Origin: Leptodontidium sp. MPI-SDFR-AT-0119
Taxonomy: Eukaryota; Ascomycota; Leotiomycetes; Helotiales; Leptodontidiaceae
DNA: 64,000 nucleotides
Reading direction: 5' to 3'
Assembly: GCA_020726505.1 (NCBI GenBank)
Contig: JAHLEZ010000005.1
Location: forward strand, 558,001-622,000
Shown here: piece by piece, positions 33,511-46,043 of the stretch
How positions within the stretch are numbered: position 1 is the first letter of the stretch
Layout: each line of letters opens with the position of its first letter
Notes under the pieces: generated by a model
What the model saw: only the letters and a program-made list of their open reading frames with translations
The model's database searches: none
Told to the model about the DNA's origin: nothing
Position numbers and translations under genes: made by a program

Positions 33511-34843
33511 AGAGAAAAGGTAAGAAATTTGCGTAGAGTGGGAGTCGGGGGTATGTTTACTGAATACTTGGTGGGATAGAGACGACATTGACTTTACTAG
33601 GGGTTGGGTCGATGAGATGGAAACGTGAGTCTGTCAATGGTAGTTGGTGGTTTTGATGGTGGTCATTGCGTTGTTTGTTTGGATGGCGCGTTCGCCGACC
33701 AGAACACGATTCAAGATGTGAAAGCATCAAGACTTTGAACAAGGGAAGATATATTTTGTGGATGCCAGAGAGTTTTGGGTCTTTGTATGCACAGCACAAG
33801 TCCTAAGAACTCCCCCGCAAGGAGTGGCAACTGGTACGGTACTAGTTGATACATGATGTTCAAACTTGGTCCACATCACCTCCAAGCCATTCTCTGAACG
33901 GTTGCGGTCCATTTGTTAAGGCCGGCTAACTTCTTTTTATTATTATTTCGGTTACTGTACATGTCAAGCATGCCATCCTAAATGCTGCAGAGTAAGTACC
34001 TAGTGCAGCCTAGTGATCTTGGGAAGTATGCAGCATTGCGTCAGCGAGTTCTAATACGGATGCTCGTCCAAAAATCCGTCGCACCTCATAAGTCTTCCCA
34101 AGAGCTTCTAAGATGATTTGAATACACACCAAACCAAAAAGACGACTTTTCAGCACCAGTATCAGTCTGTGGCAGGTTTTGGTGTTCCATTGGCGGCTGA
34201 CGCTACTTGACTAGTTGAAATCTCGGGAGTGTGGGATAATTGGCAACAAGCGAGTGTGAGGAGCGCGATGTTTCAACCCGCGTTTCCAATGACAGGAAGC
34301 CCGGACGACAAAACAGTAGCAGCAACCAATCCGGTTGTCAAGTCGCTATTTAGTTTCGTGGCTCGAGCCCCTGCTCTGATGTTTCTGGGCTGAGTCGAGC
34401 TTCGCGATTGGGGGATCAGGTGTCTGACCTTTGTTCCGTCTGATGGATGTCGTCGAGTTTGGGTTTGGTGGTACTTCATTCTCCCCCATTCTAAGTCGTT
34501 GATGGTGTGGGTTGGCAAGGGACCAAGGGACGGCGGGATCAGTTGCCGGACGATGTGCCCTGACATGGCAGGCATGGTGCTTGTGTGTATGTGTGTGCGA
34601 TGCGGAACTTTCTTTCGGATCCTGCTCTGATCCTTTGCGGGAGATCTGTGCTGGGTTATTTGTGGGCTAGATGGTTTCCCATTTTTTGGGTGGATTGTTG
34701 TAGAGTTCAGGAACTACCTCCTGTACCTCTCGTTTTGCATCCCAAGTCTGGTTTGCTTTCCACTGACCATCGTCCTCGTCACTGTCGTCGTTCATCATCA
34801 TCGCCTCTTTCAATGACAACCCCACGGGCAGCAGGCTGTCAAA
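33511..34843. other. Intergenic region upstream of the CFEM gene
   Basis: About 1.3 kb without a supported gene. The last 250 bp before 34844 are T-rich and probably form the CFEM promoter and leader. Confidence 0.5.
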
Positions 34844-36349
34844 ATGTTCCTATCTTCTCATAATGATGTTATCCTAATTGCTCTGGTATTATTACTACAA
34901 ACAGCCACATCTCAAAGACTGCAAGAGAAGATCGACAAACTTCCCGAATGCTCGAACAATTGCATCTCTTCAGCAGCGACGACTGCTGGCTGTGCCGCGG
35001 ATGATTTCGCCTGCCAGTGCCAGAAATCAGACAGTCTCCTCGAGGAGATCGTGGGGAACGTTCTCGGCTCTGTGGCTTCACAGAATCAATGTTTGGCGAA
35101 AGATTGTGGTGCTGTGGATGCTGCAAGTGAGTTTGAACCTTTGACGATCCTCATCTCATCTCGTCTCATCTCATCTGATACGATGTGATTTGAAGTGACG
35201 CTGACACTTGCAGGTGCCCAAATACTCTTCAGGCAGATATGCGGTCTTGTCAAAGGGACGACAACATCATCTACTTTAGCAGCTCCTACAGAGAGTACAA
35301 CTGCACCAACCGAAAACAAGCCACCACCTCCTCCAGTCAACGAGCCATCACCAGAACCTACAGTAGACTTTACGGCTCCTCTTGCGGATTCGACTCCGAC
35401 TGAACAAGCACCATTGCCTGTTCAAAGCACTTCTTCAACTCAACCTATTATTGAAAGTAGCACGACAAGTACTTCTCTAATCGTGCAAAGTACACCAATT
35501 CCAGCTTTCACTCTACCACCACATACAACTCTTCAGACATCGACTTCGGTTCCACCACCACCTCCTCCACCATCATCGACATCCTCGGTAGTAGTATCCT
35601 CATCGACTTCGAGCTCAACCTCGAAATCAGTTACATCTATACCGCAATCACCCGCACCAGCCATGCAAGCCTCACTCGCAACCCAGATCTCATCCTCAAC
35701 ATCAAGGCTAACATTAACACCAACCACCTCCTCAGCACAAGGCTCTCTCCTCCCCTCATCCCAATCCTCCCCCTCAGAAACCCGCCTCCCCCCCTCCACA
35801 GCCCCCACAATGCCCTCCTACCAAGCAGAAGCAAACCAATCCGACACGCCCACGCCTCAAAAGATGAACACAAACGGAGACGCAAAAACGCCCACAAGCA
35901 CGAGCCACATGTCCCCCACAGTAATAACAGCCATCGTCCTCGGCGTGCTCGCCTTCGTCGTCCTGACTACATGCGTCTCCATCCTCTTCCGGCGCAGAAG
36001 TCAGGCTATGAAGAGGAGGCGCGCGGCGATGAGTACGATGACGGCGGTGAGTAGGAGGAGTGGGGAGGAGATTACGGTGTATCTTGATTTGGGGGATGGG
36101 GGTGGGTTTGGTGGTGTTGGGAATAGCAATACGAATGGAAATGGGAGTGGGAATGGAAGGGGAGTTTCGAATTTCGGGGGTGGGAATGCGAATGGATTTA
36201 AGTTTGGAGGCGGCACTGGTACTGGAGGGAGGACGAAATCGATGCCCTTGGGTGGACAGCCTACTGCGCCGATGGTGGAGAAGGAAAGGGTATTTAATTT
36301 CAATTTCGATGTTAGGAACGCTTTGAGTTCGTATTCGGGGAAGCCTTGA
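34844..36349 (+). CDS. CFEM-domain cell-surface protein with transmembrane anchor
   Basis: Exons 34844-35126 and 35214-36349 give 472 residues. A signal peptide (about 1-20) precedes a CFEM domain (about 28-110) with the eight-cysteine pattern. CSNNC, GCAADDFACQC, CLAKDC and QICGL hold the cysteines, and the Asp before FACQC is the residue that ligands haem iron in Csa2-type domains. A long Ser/Thr/Pro linker (about 110-325), probably O-glycosylated, leads to a transmembrane segment at about 331-353. The 119-residue tail is basic, then Gly/Asn-rich. This is the layout of CFEM wall sensors or receptors rather than GPI-anchored forms. The ligand is unknown. Confidence 0.88.
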
Positions 36350-38019
36350 ATGATGGATGAAAATGGAAGGATGGGTTGTTGGAAAAAGGATGTGCACACA
36401 ACAGCAACATTACTACAACAACAACTAAACATTCGGCTATTTCGACCGACGCATACTTCCCTTACACGTCTTGGCGATAAAAATTCGAGGCGAAAAATCA
36501 CTAGGACGGAAGTGTAGACGTCAGACTTCGAACGGTTTGGTAGTCAGCCAACCCAGTCAGCGTCCCGTCCACTGCTTCAAAACTAGCTGTTGGACGAGAG
36601 AGGTGCAGCAGCAGCTCCGAAGAAGCAGGTCAAGATTGAGATTGAGATTTGGATTTGGATCTAGGGTACAGCTCTCACCCATCCAGCAACCGGCGCTGCA
36701 AATATGAGGGAGATAATCCCATCCCATCCCAGCCCAACCCAGCCCAGCCTACCAGACTAGAGCGAGGGAAAAAGTCCAGTCGAACCAATCCCATCTCACG
36801 ACCCTCGTCCAAGACAAGACACGGATGCGAGAGATTCACAAGCCATCACTGGACGAGGAAACGATATCTACCTCATCGTCGACCAACTACTTAGATGTGA
36901 TGGAAGCGGTGGGGAAGTCTTGAGCATTTGCTATGTGGGTGGTTAGATGATCAACATGGAGGAAGAAGAGGGCGAAAAGAAGGAGAAAAGAACGAAAGCA
37001 ACGGGTCCAGGGGGAAGTGGGAGAAGAAGATGGAAGAAGGAGAAGAAAAGTTGAAGGTATATTGATGGATTTAAGTATGCATGTATGTATTTAGTTTGGG
37101 AAGGAGGAGAGAAATGGATAATTTTCAAAAATTAAAATTCTACTGCAAAATTCCCATTATGCATAACAGAATCATGGAGATGTATAAAACAAGAATTGTT
37201 TTTAATATTTTTTTTGGGCGGAGGGAGGGGGGGAAGCAATCAAGATAAAGTAAATGAACGTGAACGCAACGCAACGCTAGAAGCCAAAAAGCAAAAATTG
37301 TCCCGATATGTACAGTACAGCACGAGAAACAGCACGAAGTAGCAGATAATAAGCTAAGCTCTCTGAGAATAGGAGTAGGAGTCAGTAAATAGCACTTTAG
37401 AGGTATGGTATGATATGAATACGCCTTACAAAAGGCACAATGAAAATCTAACAGCGGTACATTCGTGTGTTGGTTCATGGGGTATCCAAAGTCCTATACA
37501 TTTATATCCAACAACAGACAGAACCCAATCTCTGTGTCTGTATCTAGGTACCTCTAGCTCCTCCGCCCTATCTACTCCCTACCCCTCTCTCCATTCTATC
37601 CAACCCAAGACTTCTCGGATATATACAGCTCCAATCCAATGCACTATAATCCAGAACAGCCTACAGCTCTGAACAAAACAAAAGAAAAGGGAGAGAACCC
37701 ATCAAGACTCCAGCAATGCAATGACCCAAAAACTCCTATACGACAAGAAACACATCATATATGATGATATCAAGAGCGTATCCAATGCCCTGCCCTGTTT
37801 TCTATTCCAAAAGAGAAAAAAAAACGAACTCCCGTAAATGCCCGACGAGACAAACACATGCGTCTCGCTCACTCGCTGTGAAAATGCTCTGCTCCGCTCC
37901 GCTCATGGGTATCGCATCGACCTCTCTCACTCTTCAAATCCCTCTGGGATGTTTCAGCCTCCCCTCTCTTGTTCTTAATGCTTATGCTGTAGTACACATG
38001 TACAAGTCCGTCTCGTTCC
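36350..38019. other. Intergenic region between CFEM and LicD genes
   Basis: About 1.7 kb, convergent. It includes a CCCAGCCCAACC-type low-complexity run near 36,727-36,750 and A/T homopolymer tracts near 37,200. No open frame is convincing. Confidence 0.5.
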
Positions 38020-39025
38020 TCATAAAATTCGTAAAAGATTCCCTAAGCCCGCCTTGGGGTTATCTTCCGCTTGTAGACTGCGAGGGGTGTGGGGGATGGG
38101 TCGGCCGTGGATATCGGTGGTTTGCTGGAGGACTTCCTGCTTGACCCATTCTTTCTGTTCAGGGACCCAGAGATGTCTGTGCCTCATTAGTTAGGACTTC
38201 TGCGAATTGTTATTGCTTGGGAAGTGGGGAGACTAACCCCTCGTGCTTGGTCTTCGTCAGAGCTCTCGCAGAGTACTCCTCCGTCAATATCCTATCGAAG
38301 CTATACGGTACCAAAGCCGGTACGCCCTCATACATCGTCTCTCTTAACGGGTATAGATCCCTCGTGCGGTAACGATGATAGTTCTTACAACTCCACACGC
38401 CAGGCTGCGCACTCGGATTCGTCTCGCTCAGCCCGGTGATATCAATAAAGAGACCGTTCCGCACGTCGATCCAACGAGCATCAATGACATTCTTGCCATT
38501 GCCGCGTACACGCTCCGCCGAGTAGGGGTTCACGTCGAGGAGGTACTCGCGGAAGATGGGGGTTCCGTCTGGATCGGGCATCGTGAAGTTATGCATAGTC
38601 ATATTCATGTTCTCGCCCAGCCAGGCTAACGTCGAGCCCGAGACTTGCGTATCCAGATCCCAATCCCACGGCATGATCTTGCCGTTCCACCACCACCCCA
38701 ACAGCGTCCCGTGTGCTATCCAGGTCTCGATGTTGCGTTCGCGGAAGACGGAGAGGTAGGAGCGGATTAGGTGGTAGAGGGTCTCGCCGCGCTCTTCGTA
38801 GGTGACTGGCTTGCCATTGTAGTACCGGATATCGTAGTGGCCCAACTCATTGTCTCCGCCTGGCTCGTGGAAGTATTTCCCGTCCCAAGGGGGTTCCGCC
38901 TCGTCATTTCGCCTGTGAATGTCTGAGTTGCTTATCCGTACCACATTGTCTGCGTTCGGAGGTGCTGTGATGGCGAGTGAGGATGTGAAGAGGAGGGAGT
39001 TGGTGAAGAGATGTTGGATCTTCAT
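38020..39025 (-). CDS. Secreted or Golgi LicD-family (fukutin/Mnn4-like) transferase
   Basis: Exons 38238-39025 and 38020-38176 give 314 residues. The start is the ATG at 39025 because it opens a signal peptide (MKIQHLFTNSLLFTSSLAIT); the open frame upstream lacks this property. The LicD core reads HGTLLGWWWNGKIMPWDWDLD (about 105-125), with the DxD-type metal site, then IDARWIDVRNGLFIDITGL and a YRTRDLYPL segment. LicD proteins transfer phospho-sugars or phosphocholine. Fungal relatives include Mnn4, needed for mannosylphosphate transfer to N-glycans. The last exon restores a typical C-terminal HEGHLWVPEQKEWVKQE stretch. The exact donor substrate is not predictable. Confidence 0.85.
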
Positions 39026-42000
39026 GATGGAGGCGAGATAAAGATGGCAAGGCTGAGAAAACGATCCGGAGTTCCCAATTACTTCTTGCTCATAGAAATA
39101 CAGCAATCGATTGACCTTCGGAGGTATCGTCCGGTAGCCGAAATCGAGGTCTGATAAGTGTAGAGATACTCAGAGCTGGTGGGAGGATGCTCTTATAAGC
39201 AAAGGCAAGGTAAGGTAAGTGTCATGTGCTCCCGACTTATCCTTGCCAAGCAGCGGCCAAGAAATGATCTTGGCAGGGTGTGTCAAATGAGGCTTGGGGA
39301 GTGAGGAGCAATTGACGTGGAGCAGACAAGACAACAAAGCTCGGATGGACAATGATGAGGAAATTCGCAAACCAAAACGCTATGCTGTGCTGTGCTGGCA
39401 GAGGAAGAGACAGAGTCAGGAAGTACTGTACGGTATGCAATAGTACAAAGGAGAAAGAGGAATATCAAAATGGTGGTGGGCAAGCAGATGGTTTTGTCTG
39501 GTCAGTCAGGTTTGCTGGCGCGGCAGACCTGGACTTGATGTGGATGTTGACAAGATAACAGGGGCAAGGGGAGTTGACTGAACTGCCAGGATGATTAGAT
39601 CCCGCGTCTTGGTTGGTCCATCCCAAGCTTCCGGAGTGGAGCCAAGCCATCCATGTCCAGCCTACGCAATGCTCTGCTTTGCACCTGCCGGCCTCGTCCT
39701 CGCCCTCGTCCAATCTTGGACCAATCTTGGAGGGAAGGGAAGGAGCGAAGCGGCAGAGGGTTTCGAACAAAGAGGAAAGGAGTGCAGGGACGGGACAGGA
39801 CAGGACAGGACAAGACGCCAACGTCCAGCTCTGGAGTGGTGTCGTGCGACAGGTGGGATGTGGCGGCGGGATGGGAAATGTAAAGCAGGGAAGATCATGC
39901 ACAGTCCGACAGTACGTGGTGCAGTACATACGGACTAGTGAGATGTGATGTGCATGCCAATTTTGTGCAAGTGCACAAATCCTACCCAAGCGATAACAAG
40001 GCGCTTCTGCTCGCCAAGATACCGGTATTATTTCAAGCCACCTTTCAATCCTTGGGGAGGAGTGGAGTAGAGTGGAGTGGGGTGCCATGGCATGGCATGG
40101 CGTGGCGTGGCGCGTTGCGTTATTAATAAAGATAGGGTTGTATTTTCAGAGGTGCAGTGCGACTTGATTGATTATGACGACATTGAATAGTTGCATGCAC
40201 ACGGTTGTCCTTGATTCCAGTATCTTTGATAACTCTCATTATTCACAGACCTTTCATTTCAATCTCAATTTCCTTCCCCTTTCCCAACAAACCTGCTAGT
40301 GGTTATGGTAGTCTCGCCCGCACTTTGATTCGCGGCCACTTGCGAATTCCAGTCGTCTTTCCCCCTGTGGCTTGTCTTGTTTTGTTCAAGCCAATAATGA
40401 AATGCTCCAACCCGACACCATGCAGGCGCCGTCAAATAGAACCTTGCCTATCAAATCCTATCTCAACAACGTAGCTAAGTTCGGTCCCGATAACTAGTCT
40501 ACGGGTTAAAATAATCTGCACCGAATTTGAATTTTGATGGGCGACCTGCAGCGAGCGATCGGATGGAGACATCCATCCACCTTTCTTCCAGCCTTCTTTC
40601 CTGCTCGGAAGACACGCGGCCACTTTCCAGATGCAGCGACTGACTGATTGGGTAAATTGACAGGATGTCAATTGAGACCAGGAACACTGCACTGTTAACT
40701 GGTCAGTGTTTAAATTCAGTCTTTGGATCGTGATCTCAATCGGGTATTCAATTCACCATGCATTCCAAGCCGCCGGCTGAAGCACAAGGAGGTTCATACG
40801 GCTGCGCGGCTTCTTGTTCCTTGGGTACTTGCATTTTTATGAATGTCAATGAGTACTCCAAGATTCTGACTGCGAGATGCTTAGATGGATTATCAAGAAA
40901 GAACTCTCTTTTCTTCTCCCTCCTTTCTACTTAGCTCTTTTTTTTTCCACGCCTCTCCTCTCCTTGTCGTTTGCAAGTTTTCATCTGAAGATTGATTTCC
41001 AGGTTTGAGTTTTGACTTTCCTCACAATCCCAACCAAGCCTACCCTTGCCAAGACGCGTGTCCAGGATGCTGAAGGCTTTTTCAGCCCTCAATTGTTATT
41101 TCCATCCCGATCGGCGTCTTCCTCTCCAATTTCATTTTCTTGCCGTCCTCCTGTCTCCCTCCTCTGTCCTTTCCTCCATTATTATATCGCCAAGCGCCAA
41201 GAAACTGATGCAAAAACGACGAAATGACAATGATGATGCCCAGCCGGGATATCGGAAGCCATCCATGTCTTGCTTAAAACAGGCGAAAAAGGCGGGGGAA
41301 CACGAGGATGGGATGCAAGGTGGAACTTGAGGCTGAAAGTTGTTATGAACACCATTTTGTAGATCTTAAATCGTGGGTTTAGGGTTTGGGAGGAGAGGGA
41401 GTGAGGTTATGGATGTAAATTTGATGGAATTGTAGGGAGGTGCAGAATTTATGGAGGTAGAGAGGTAGGAGGAATTGTTGAGACTAGGTAGGACTAGGAT
41501 AAGGGATGCAAGTCATTATTATGCACAATTGAAAGCCGTTATCACGCCTCTTTTGTACTCTCTCGTCTCCTTGATTGACGACACCCACCCCACGTTATCC
41601 AGATACAGTCATAGAGTAAACAATAAACTCACTCAAAAGCTTCTTGTAAATCAAATTATCTCTCAAATCCCACAAACCAGCCAAGACTGTACCCAGATCG
41701 TAACATACAGAATAGTCTTTCCCCGATATGTTCATGCCACTCGCGTACCAAACCAAGCTTTCTTTCTCAGCCACAGAGATGCCACGTGCGAGTTCAGTCT
41801 TAAACATCAAAACATCAGACATGAGAATACACGTGGTGGATTCTCCCCAGTTGATTATCTTAAGGCTTGGCTAGAGGACGCGAAGCCACGAGGCGCAAGG
41901 TTTCGTGCGTGGAGATGTCAGTGGACAATTTTGAAATGAAACGTGAACTGACGACGAAGTACGGAGTAAGTGGTGACGAGTTTTGTGTGCGAAGCCGATT

Positions 42001-42308
42001 GTTGATGTGGATCTCCCCCGCCAGTTTCTGTTCAAAGTGGACATCAGGAGGCGAGGTAATATGAGAAAGGGGGAAGATATTATGGCCTTGAATGTGAGGC
42101 CCCAAGATGAGCCGGGGAGCCGAGGCATTGTGGCGAAGCGAGATGTTCGTTGAGACTCAGTTGGAAATACATCTATCACCTACCTGTCAAATATCAACGA
42201 CCAACTCTCGAGCGATTGGATCTTGAGATTGAGGTTGAGCTGGGCTTGGCTCAAGATCTAATAAGGAAAATAGGACGAGAGAGAGAGAAAAGAGGCGAAG
42301 GAGGAAAG
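39026..42308. other. Gene-poor 3.3-kb region
   Basis: No conserved gene is recognised in this long stretch. GGAGT and GGCAT/GGCGT low-complexity repeats lie near 40,060-40,120, and CT-rich sequence at 40,880-41,180. Overlapping open frames around 39,460-39,950 occur on every strand and phase, which indicates GC-driven openness rather than coding. One small minus-strand frame is listed separately. Confidence 0.45.
41595..41822 (-). CDS. Possible 75-residue protein of unknown function
   Basis: An ATG-initiated frame with fairly natural composition (MSDVLMFKTELARGISVAEK at the start, then a Gly/Tyr/Leu-rich part and an amphipathic end). The wording is more protein-like than the neighbouring chance frames. 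No domain, signal peptide or intron was recognised, and upstream exons cannot be excluded. It is listed only as a candidate. Confidence 0.2.
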   Translation of the reverse strand: MSDVLMFKTELARGISVAEKESLVWYASGMNISGKDYSVCYDLGTVLAGLWDLRDNLIYKKLLSEFIVYSMTVSG

Positions 42309-43647
42309 ATGGCGGAAGATGCAGCGGCATCACGTGCCAAGGCTATGAAGGGTGTAGAGGCTATCTTTGAGCGGTATGTTGGCTGCTGTTTACTTTTTCC
42401 TCTTACCCATGCTCTCCAATCTGTCGTGTTTGATGGTGTTTTCTTGTAGCCAAGCTTGGTTGTATTGGCCTTACTATGTGTTTACCCTGGCCACTTCCAC
42501 CCCCTTCCTCTCGCTTGCACACCTGCAACCTCCACTTCGTCTCGCTTCTTCAACACATATTATCAACGAATCATAACAACAGAATAATTTCCTTCCATTC
42601 ATCACAACCCCTCCTCCCCAAAATCAACCCCTAGTCCAAATCAACCAAACACTAACGCCCTCCCAGCTACCTCCTCATAGCGAAAAGCACCGACTTCACC
42701 GGTTTCGATAGACACATCATGGAGAATGTAAAGCTGATTGACGCTTCTGCCGAAGGCACCGTCACTTTCGAGTTCTATATCGACGAGAGGTATTCTAATG
42801 TTAATGGAGTTATGCGTGAGTTGGTCATCTTTTCCTTCTTTCCCTCTCGGCATCGGTCCAGGATCAAGATGTTGATTTTGGAGGTTGAATGTTACCGGGA
42901 TTGAGATTGAGACTTGAATACCGAGATATGTCTCGGGAGGGGAAATGTAATTCATCTGTCTTGTCTTTGGTTCTATATGAAACTTACGCTAGATCAAATT
43001 TTTGAAGAGATCGATATTGATACTGACTGAGAACAGATGGCGGAGCAGCGGGTGTTATCTTTGATATGTGCACGACGACTGCGCTAGGACCTCTTGCTAA
43101 ACCTGGATTTTGGGAGTATGTCTACTCTTCTGTTCCTTGGACAAGTCATACTGACGCAGCTGTTTTAGTTTCCTCGGCGGCGTAACAAGGACTTTGAATA
43201 TCAGTTACTTGCGAGCTATCCCCGTCGGTACGTCCTTTCGACCTCGTCTCTCTCCCTCATTACCACATTCCTCTCCCACCAAATTCCACTTCCGGGTCAT
43301 CCAAACCTCTATTCCAAACACCCCCACCATCCCCCCATTCTCCCTCCCATCAACCTTTCTCAACCCCCTAATTCCTTCCAATTCCCCACACGTCTAACCT
43401 GAGTTTCCTTCCAAAAGGCACCACAGTCCGCATCCACTCCGTCGTAATGCAAGTCGGCAAAACAATGGCCATGATCCGCGGCACGATGACAACCCAAGAC
43501 GGCAAAACTATCCTTTGCACATGCGAGCACCACAAAGTCGGCGTCCCTAGCCAGCCTGCTCATCTGAAGCATCGAGTTCCGTGGGATGAGCTGTGGGAGA
43601 AGGATGCTGCTGTAGGCGAGAATAAAAAGGAGGGGGCGAAATTATGA
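42309..43647 (+). CDS. PaaI/ACOT13-type hotdog thioesterase
   Basis: Five exons (42309-42373, 42667-42815, 43037-43115, 43169-43227, 43418-43647) give 193 residues, all phase joins consistent. The 4HBT signature is split over exons: NGVMHGGAAGVIFDMCTTTA (about 69-88), the FLGGVTRTLNISYLRAIPVG block and VGKTMAMIRGTM. The HGG followed by an acidic residue (Asp in FDM) corresponds to the nucleophile region of PaaI/THEM2-like enzymes, which cleave acyl-CoA thioesters. Introns 1 and 2 are long (293 and 221 nt). No clear targeting sequence was seen. The substrate is unknown. Confidence 0.87.
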
Positions 43648-45783
43648 TGTTGATAAAGGTCATTGTGGGTTGGGGTCTTAGCTGTAAATGACTACTGTTT
43701 TATTTCAATGATGTGAGGGAACCTGTCTCGTCATGCGGCTTCCAACTCAATCTTTTACGAATATTCCCTCTTGTTCCTTTTCCCCATCCGTGTTTATCGT
43801 TCTCTTCATATCGCAGGCGATGACAGTTCGCTCAAGTCCACTCTCGATCTAGTAGCGCCAGGTTGGCAATGTACAAGAAGTTGCATCTTCTCAAGTTCTT
43901 TTCTCAATAGCGTGAGGTACCACTTGGCCCCTGAATCTACTTCCTCGTGTATTGGACGGATGCTGCCTTCTTCCAAGCTCTCACTTTCACTTTTCCCTTT
44001 TGAGAGGAGAACACAGTTCGAATGGGTTTCCTCTTTCAGCACTCACGCAGCTCCAGCCATCCACTCCCATCATCCAACAACATGCTATCAATCACCTCCT
44101 ACACCCTCATTTCATCCCCGCCAGGCTCTCCGTTTTCCCGTACGAGGTGTTGTTACCAGACGTCAGTATGTTGAATAGATGGTCGTATTAACTTACCCTG
44201 CAGGCTAGCTGTCAAGTTCTTTCCTGGATGATCGTAGTTGGAAAGCAATGTGTGGGAAGTCAACATGTAAGTCTAGTCCTGTCACTCCTTAGCATGTACT
44301 ACAGTAACAGGATGCAGAAACCTAATGTAGAGACGGTGCAATCATATTGCTCCCTCGGATGTCTTTCCAAGATACTGGACACATCAAATATTCATCTGAA
44401 ATGCTAAATATATGAGACTAGTTCCTCATCGTCAGGCTCCTTCTACAGGATTTCCGAATAATATTGTCGACCTCACCCCATATCTTTCAGCACCAAAGTC
44501 AAGACAACGAGGCCTTTGGTGCCTTCAGGATCCTCTTTCATAGCATCAAGCAACTTCTTATTAGACGCTTCTGCATCTTTCGATCACGACCCAAAACCAA
44601 TAGCGTCTCAATACCCGGCGGTAAAATACCCTTGATTCGGCCTATGAACTAGATTTTCGGCAAATTCTCACAAACACAAAACATCAATTTTCCACTCAAC
44701 ATCCGGTACCGTGGTAGCTAGGCAGAACTTCAGTCTAACAGATTCCGACACTTTTGGTCTAAGTAGTTCCACTTATACGAATCACAACAGAGGAAATTGA
44801 CGAGGATGGTGTTCCTAGAGAAACATTAAGATAGGTGCATTCGATAATCTATATCAAGAACAGTATGAAGAGAGAAATGAAAAGAGGGGTAGGCCGCATC
44901 CAGGAGAGTCAACAATCGACCCTGCTCCGCTCCAACGCAGTTGTGGGCAGTTGTGGCTAAACTTCTCTCTTATCCATTCATTTGCTCTTCGATTCTATTG
45001 GGGGAAAATACGGTTTGTTGTTGAGCTTGCTGATACGAAAATGCACGCAAGCGGAACAGCGATGACTTATATTACACTTTTCCAACCAGCGTGCCTCGCC
45101 CTGGGCCGGCCAAATCGACCCAACAACTTCTTTTCCGTTGTACCTCCTCCTACGAAGCATAAGCCTAAACTCCCAAGCATCAGAAACATGATACCTGCAT
45201 ACCGTACTGGCCCATCCACTCATCGTAAGTTGCCTCTTTTGGGTCCATGTATGTTGGAACCTCAAGGATCCGACAATTACCCAGTCAAGAGGAGGAAGAG
45301 TACAGAGTATTCAAAGTCAGAAGGGAGCATATGGGGACAATATCGTGGCGACGGAGAAATTTGGGGATTCATGCCAGGACGCAAAGGACGTGCCCTAAGC
45401 CCAAGTCGGAAGAAACAGCTTTGAATTGGCGCCCGCCTCATGTTGAGGTCTATAAAGTAAGCGCCAAGTTGCCCAGGCTTTATACCCGCACCTACCAAAG
45501 GTTGAAAGATTCTTTTACTTTGGTTTAATTATAATGCCACCAATTAAACTGAAAGCGCTCTATGAAGGCAGTGTACTCCACAAGGCAAAAGTGACACCGT
45601 GTAATAGCACAGGAGCTTGGCAGAGATCAGAAGCAATCCTACAAAGCGGGGTATAGTTATATAAAATATTAAAGCCTCACTTCCATCCTTCCTCAAGCTA
45701 TTGAGATCCAGACTCAGTATCGGTACTACAATCATCACAACGTATCACTCGCAACAGCCATCATTCAACCTACTACTTTCAAA
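43648..45783. other. Intergenic region left of the Cys-rich peptide gene
   Basis: About 2.1 kb in which no gene is supported. Open frames at 44,951-45,424 lack a domain and have poor context. The last 100 bases before 45784 have a TATAAAATA-like box at about 45,659-45,667, 120 bases upstream of the start codon, which probably belongs to the peptide gene. Confidence 0.45.
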
Positions 45784-46043
45784 ATGAAAATCAGTATTGC
45801 GACCCTCGCGACAGTCTTGGCTGTTGCCGTTTCAGCCCTCCCTCAGAGTATATATACACCATTCTAATATAGCTACAAACGAACTATCGCTAACAGGTGC
45901 TGGTAGGAAGCAACGAGAAGCTTGTCAAGCGTTGCGATGACGCGTGCTGGGAAGAATGCTTCCCGCCTTGCCAGCAGTCGGAATACCCGTGGTATCAGGC
46001 CAGCTGTTCCATTGCTTGTTTGGATATCTGCGGATGTATTTAA
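45784..46043 (+). CDS. Small secreted eight-cysteine peptide with Kex2 site
   Basis: Exons 45784-45847 and 45907-46043 join in phase 1 to 66 residues. Residues 1-19 or so form a signal peptide (MKISIATLATVLAVAVSALP). A short pro-part ends in LVKR, a Kex2 cleavage site. The predicted mature peptide has 36 residues with eight cysteines, spaced C-x3-C-x3-C-x3-C-x11-C-x3-C-x3-C-x-C, acidic in its first third. I recognise no family. The paired C-x3-C spacing resembles disulfide-linked helical hairpins. A CAG ten bases before the acceptor used here lies against a CTAAC branch-like site and would shift the frame. The gene is invisible to single-frame scans. Possible roles are effector, antimicrobial or signalling peptide. 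Confidence 0.7.

Noticed and set aside
39460..39950. Many overlapping open frames on both strands
   Set aside because: All phases are open together, which points to composition (few AT-rich stop codons) rather than coding; none has a domain or splice support.
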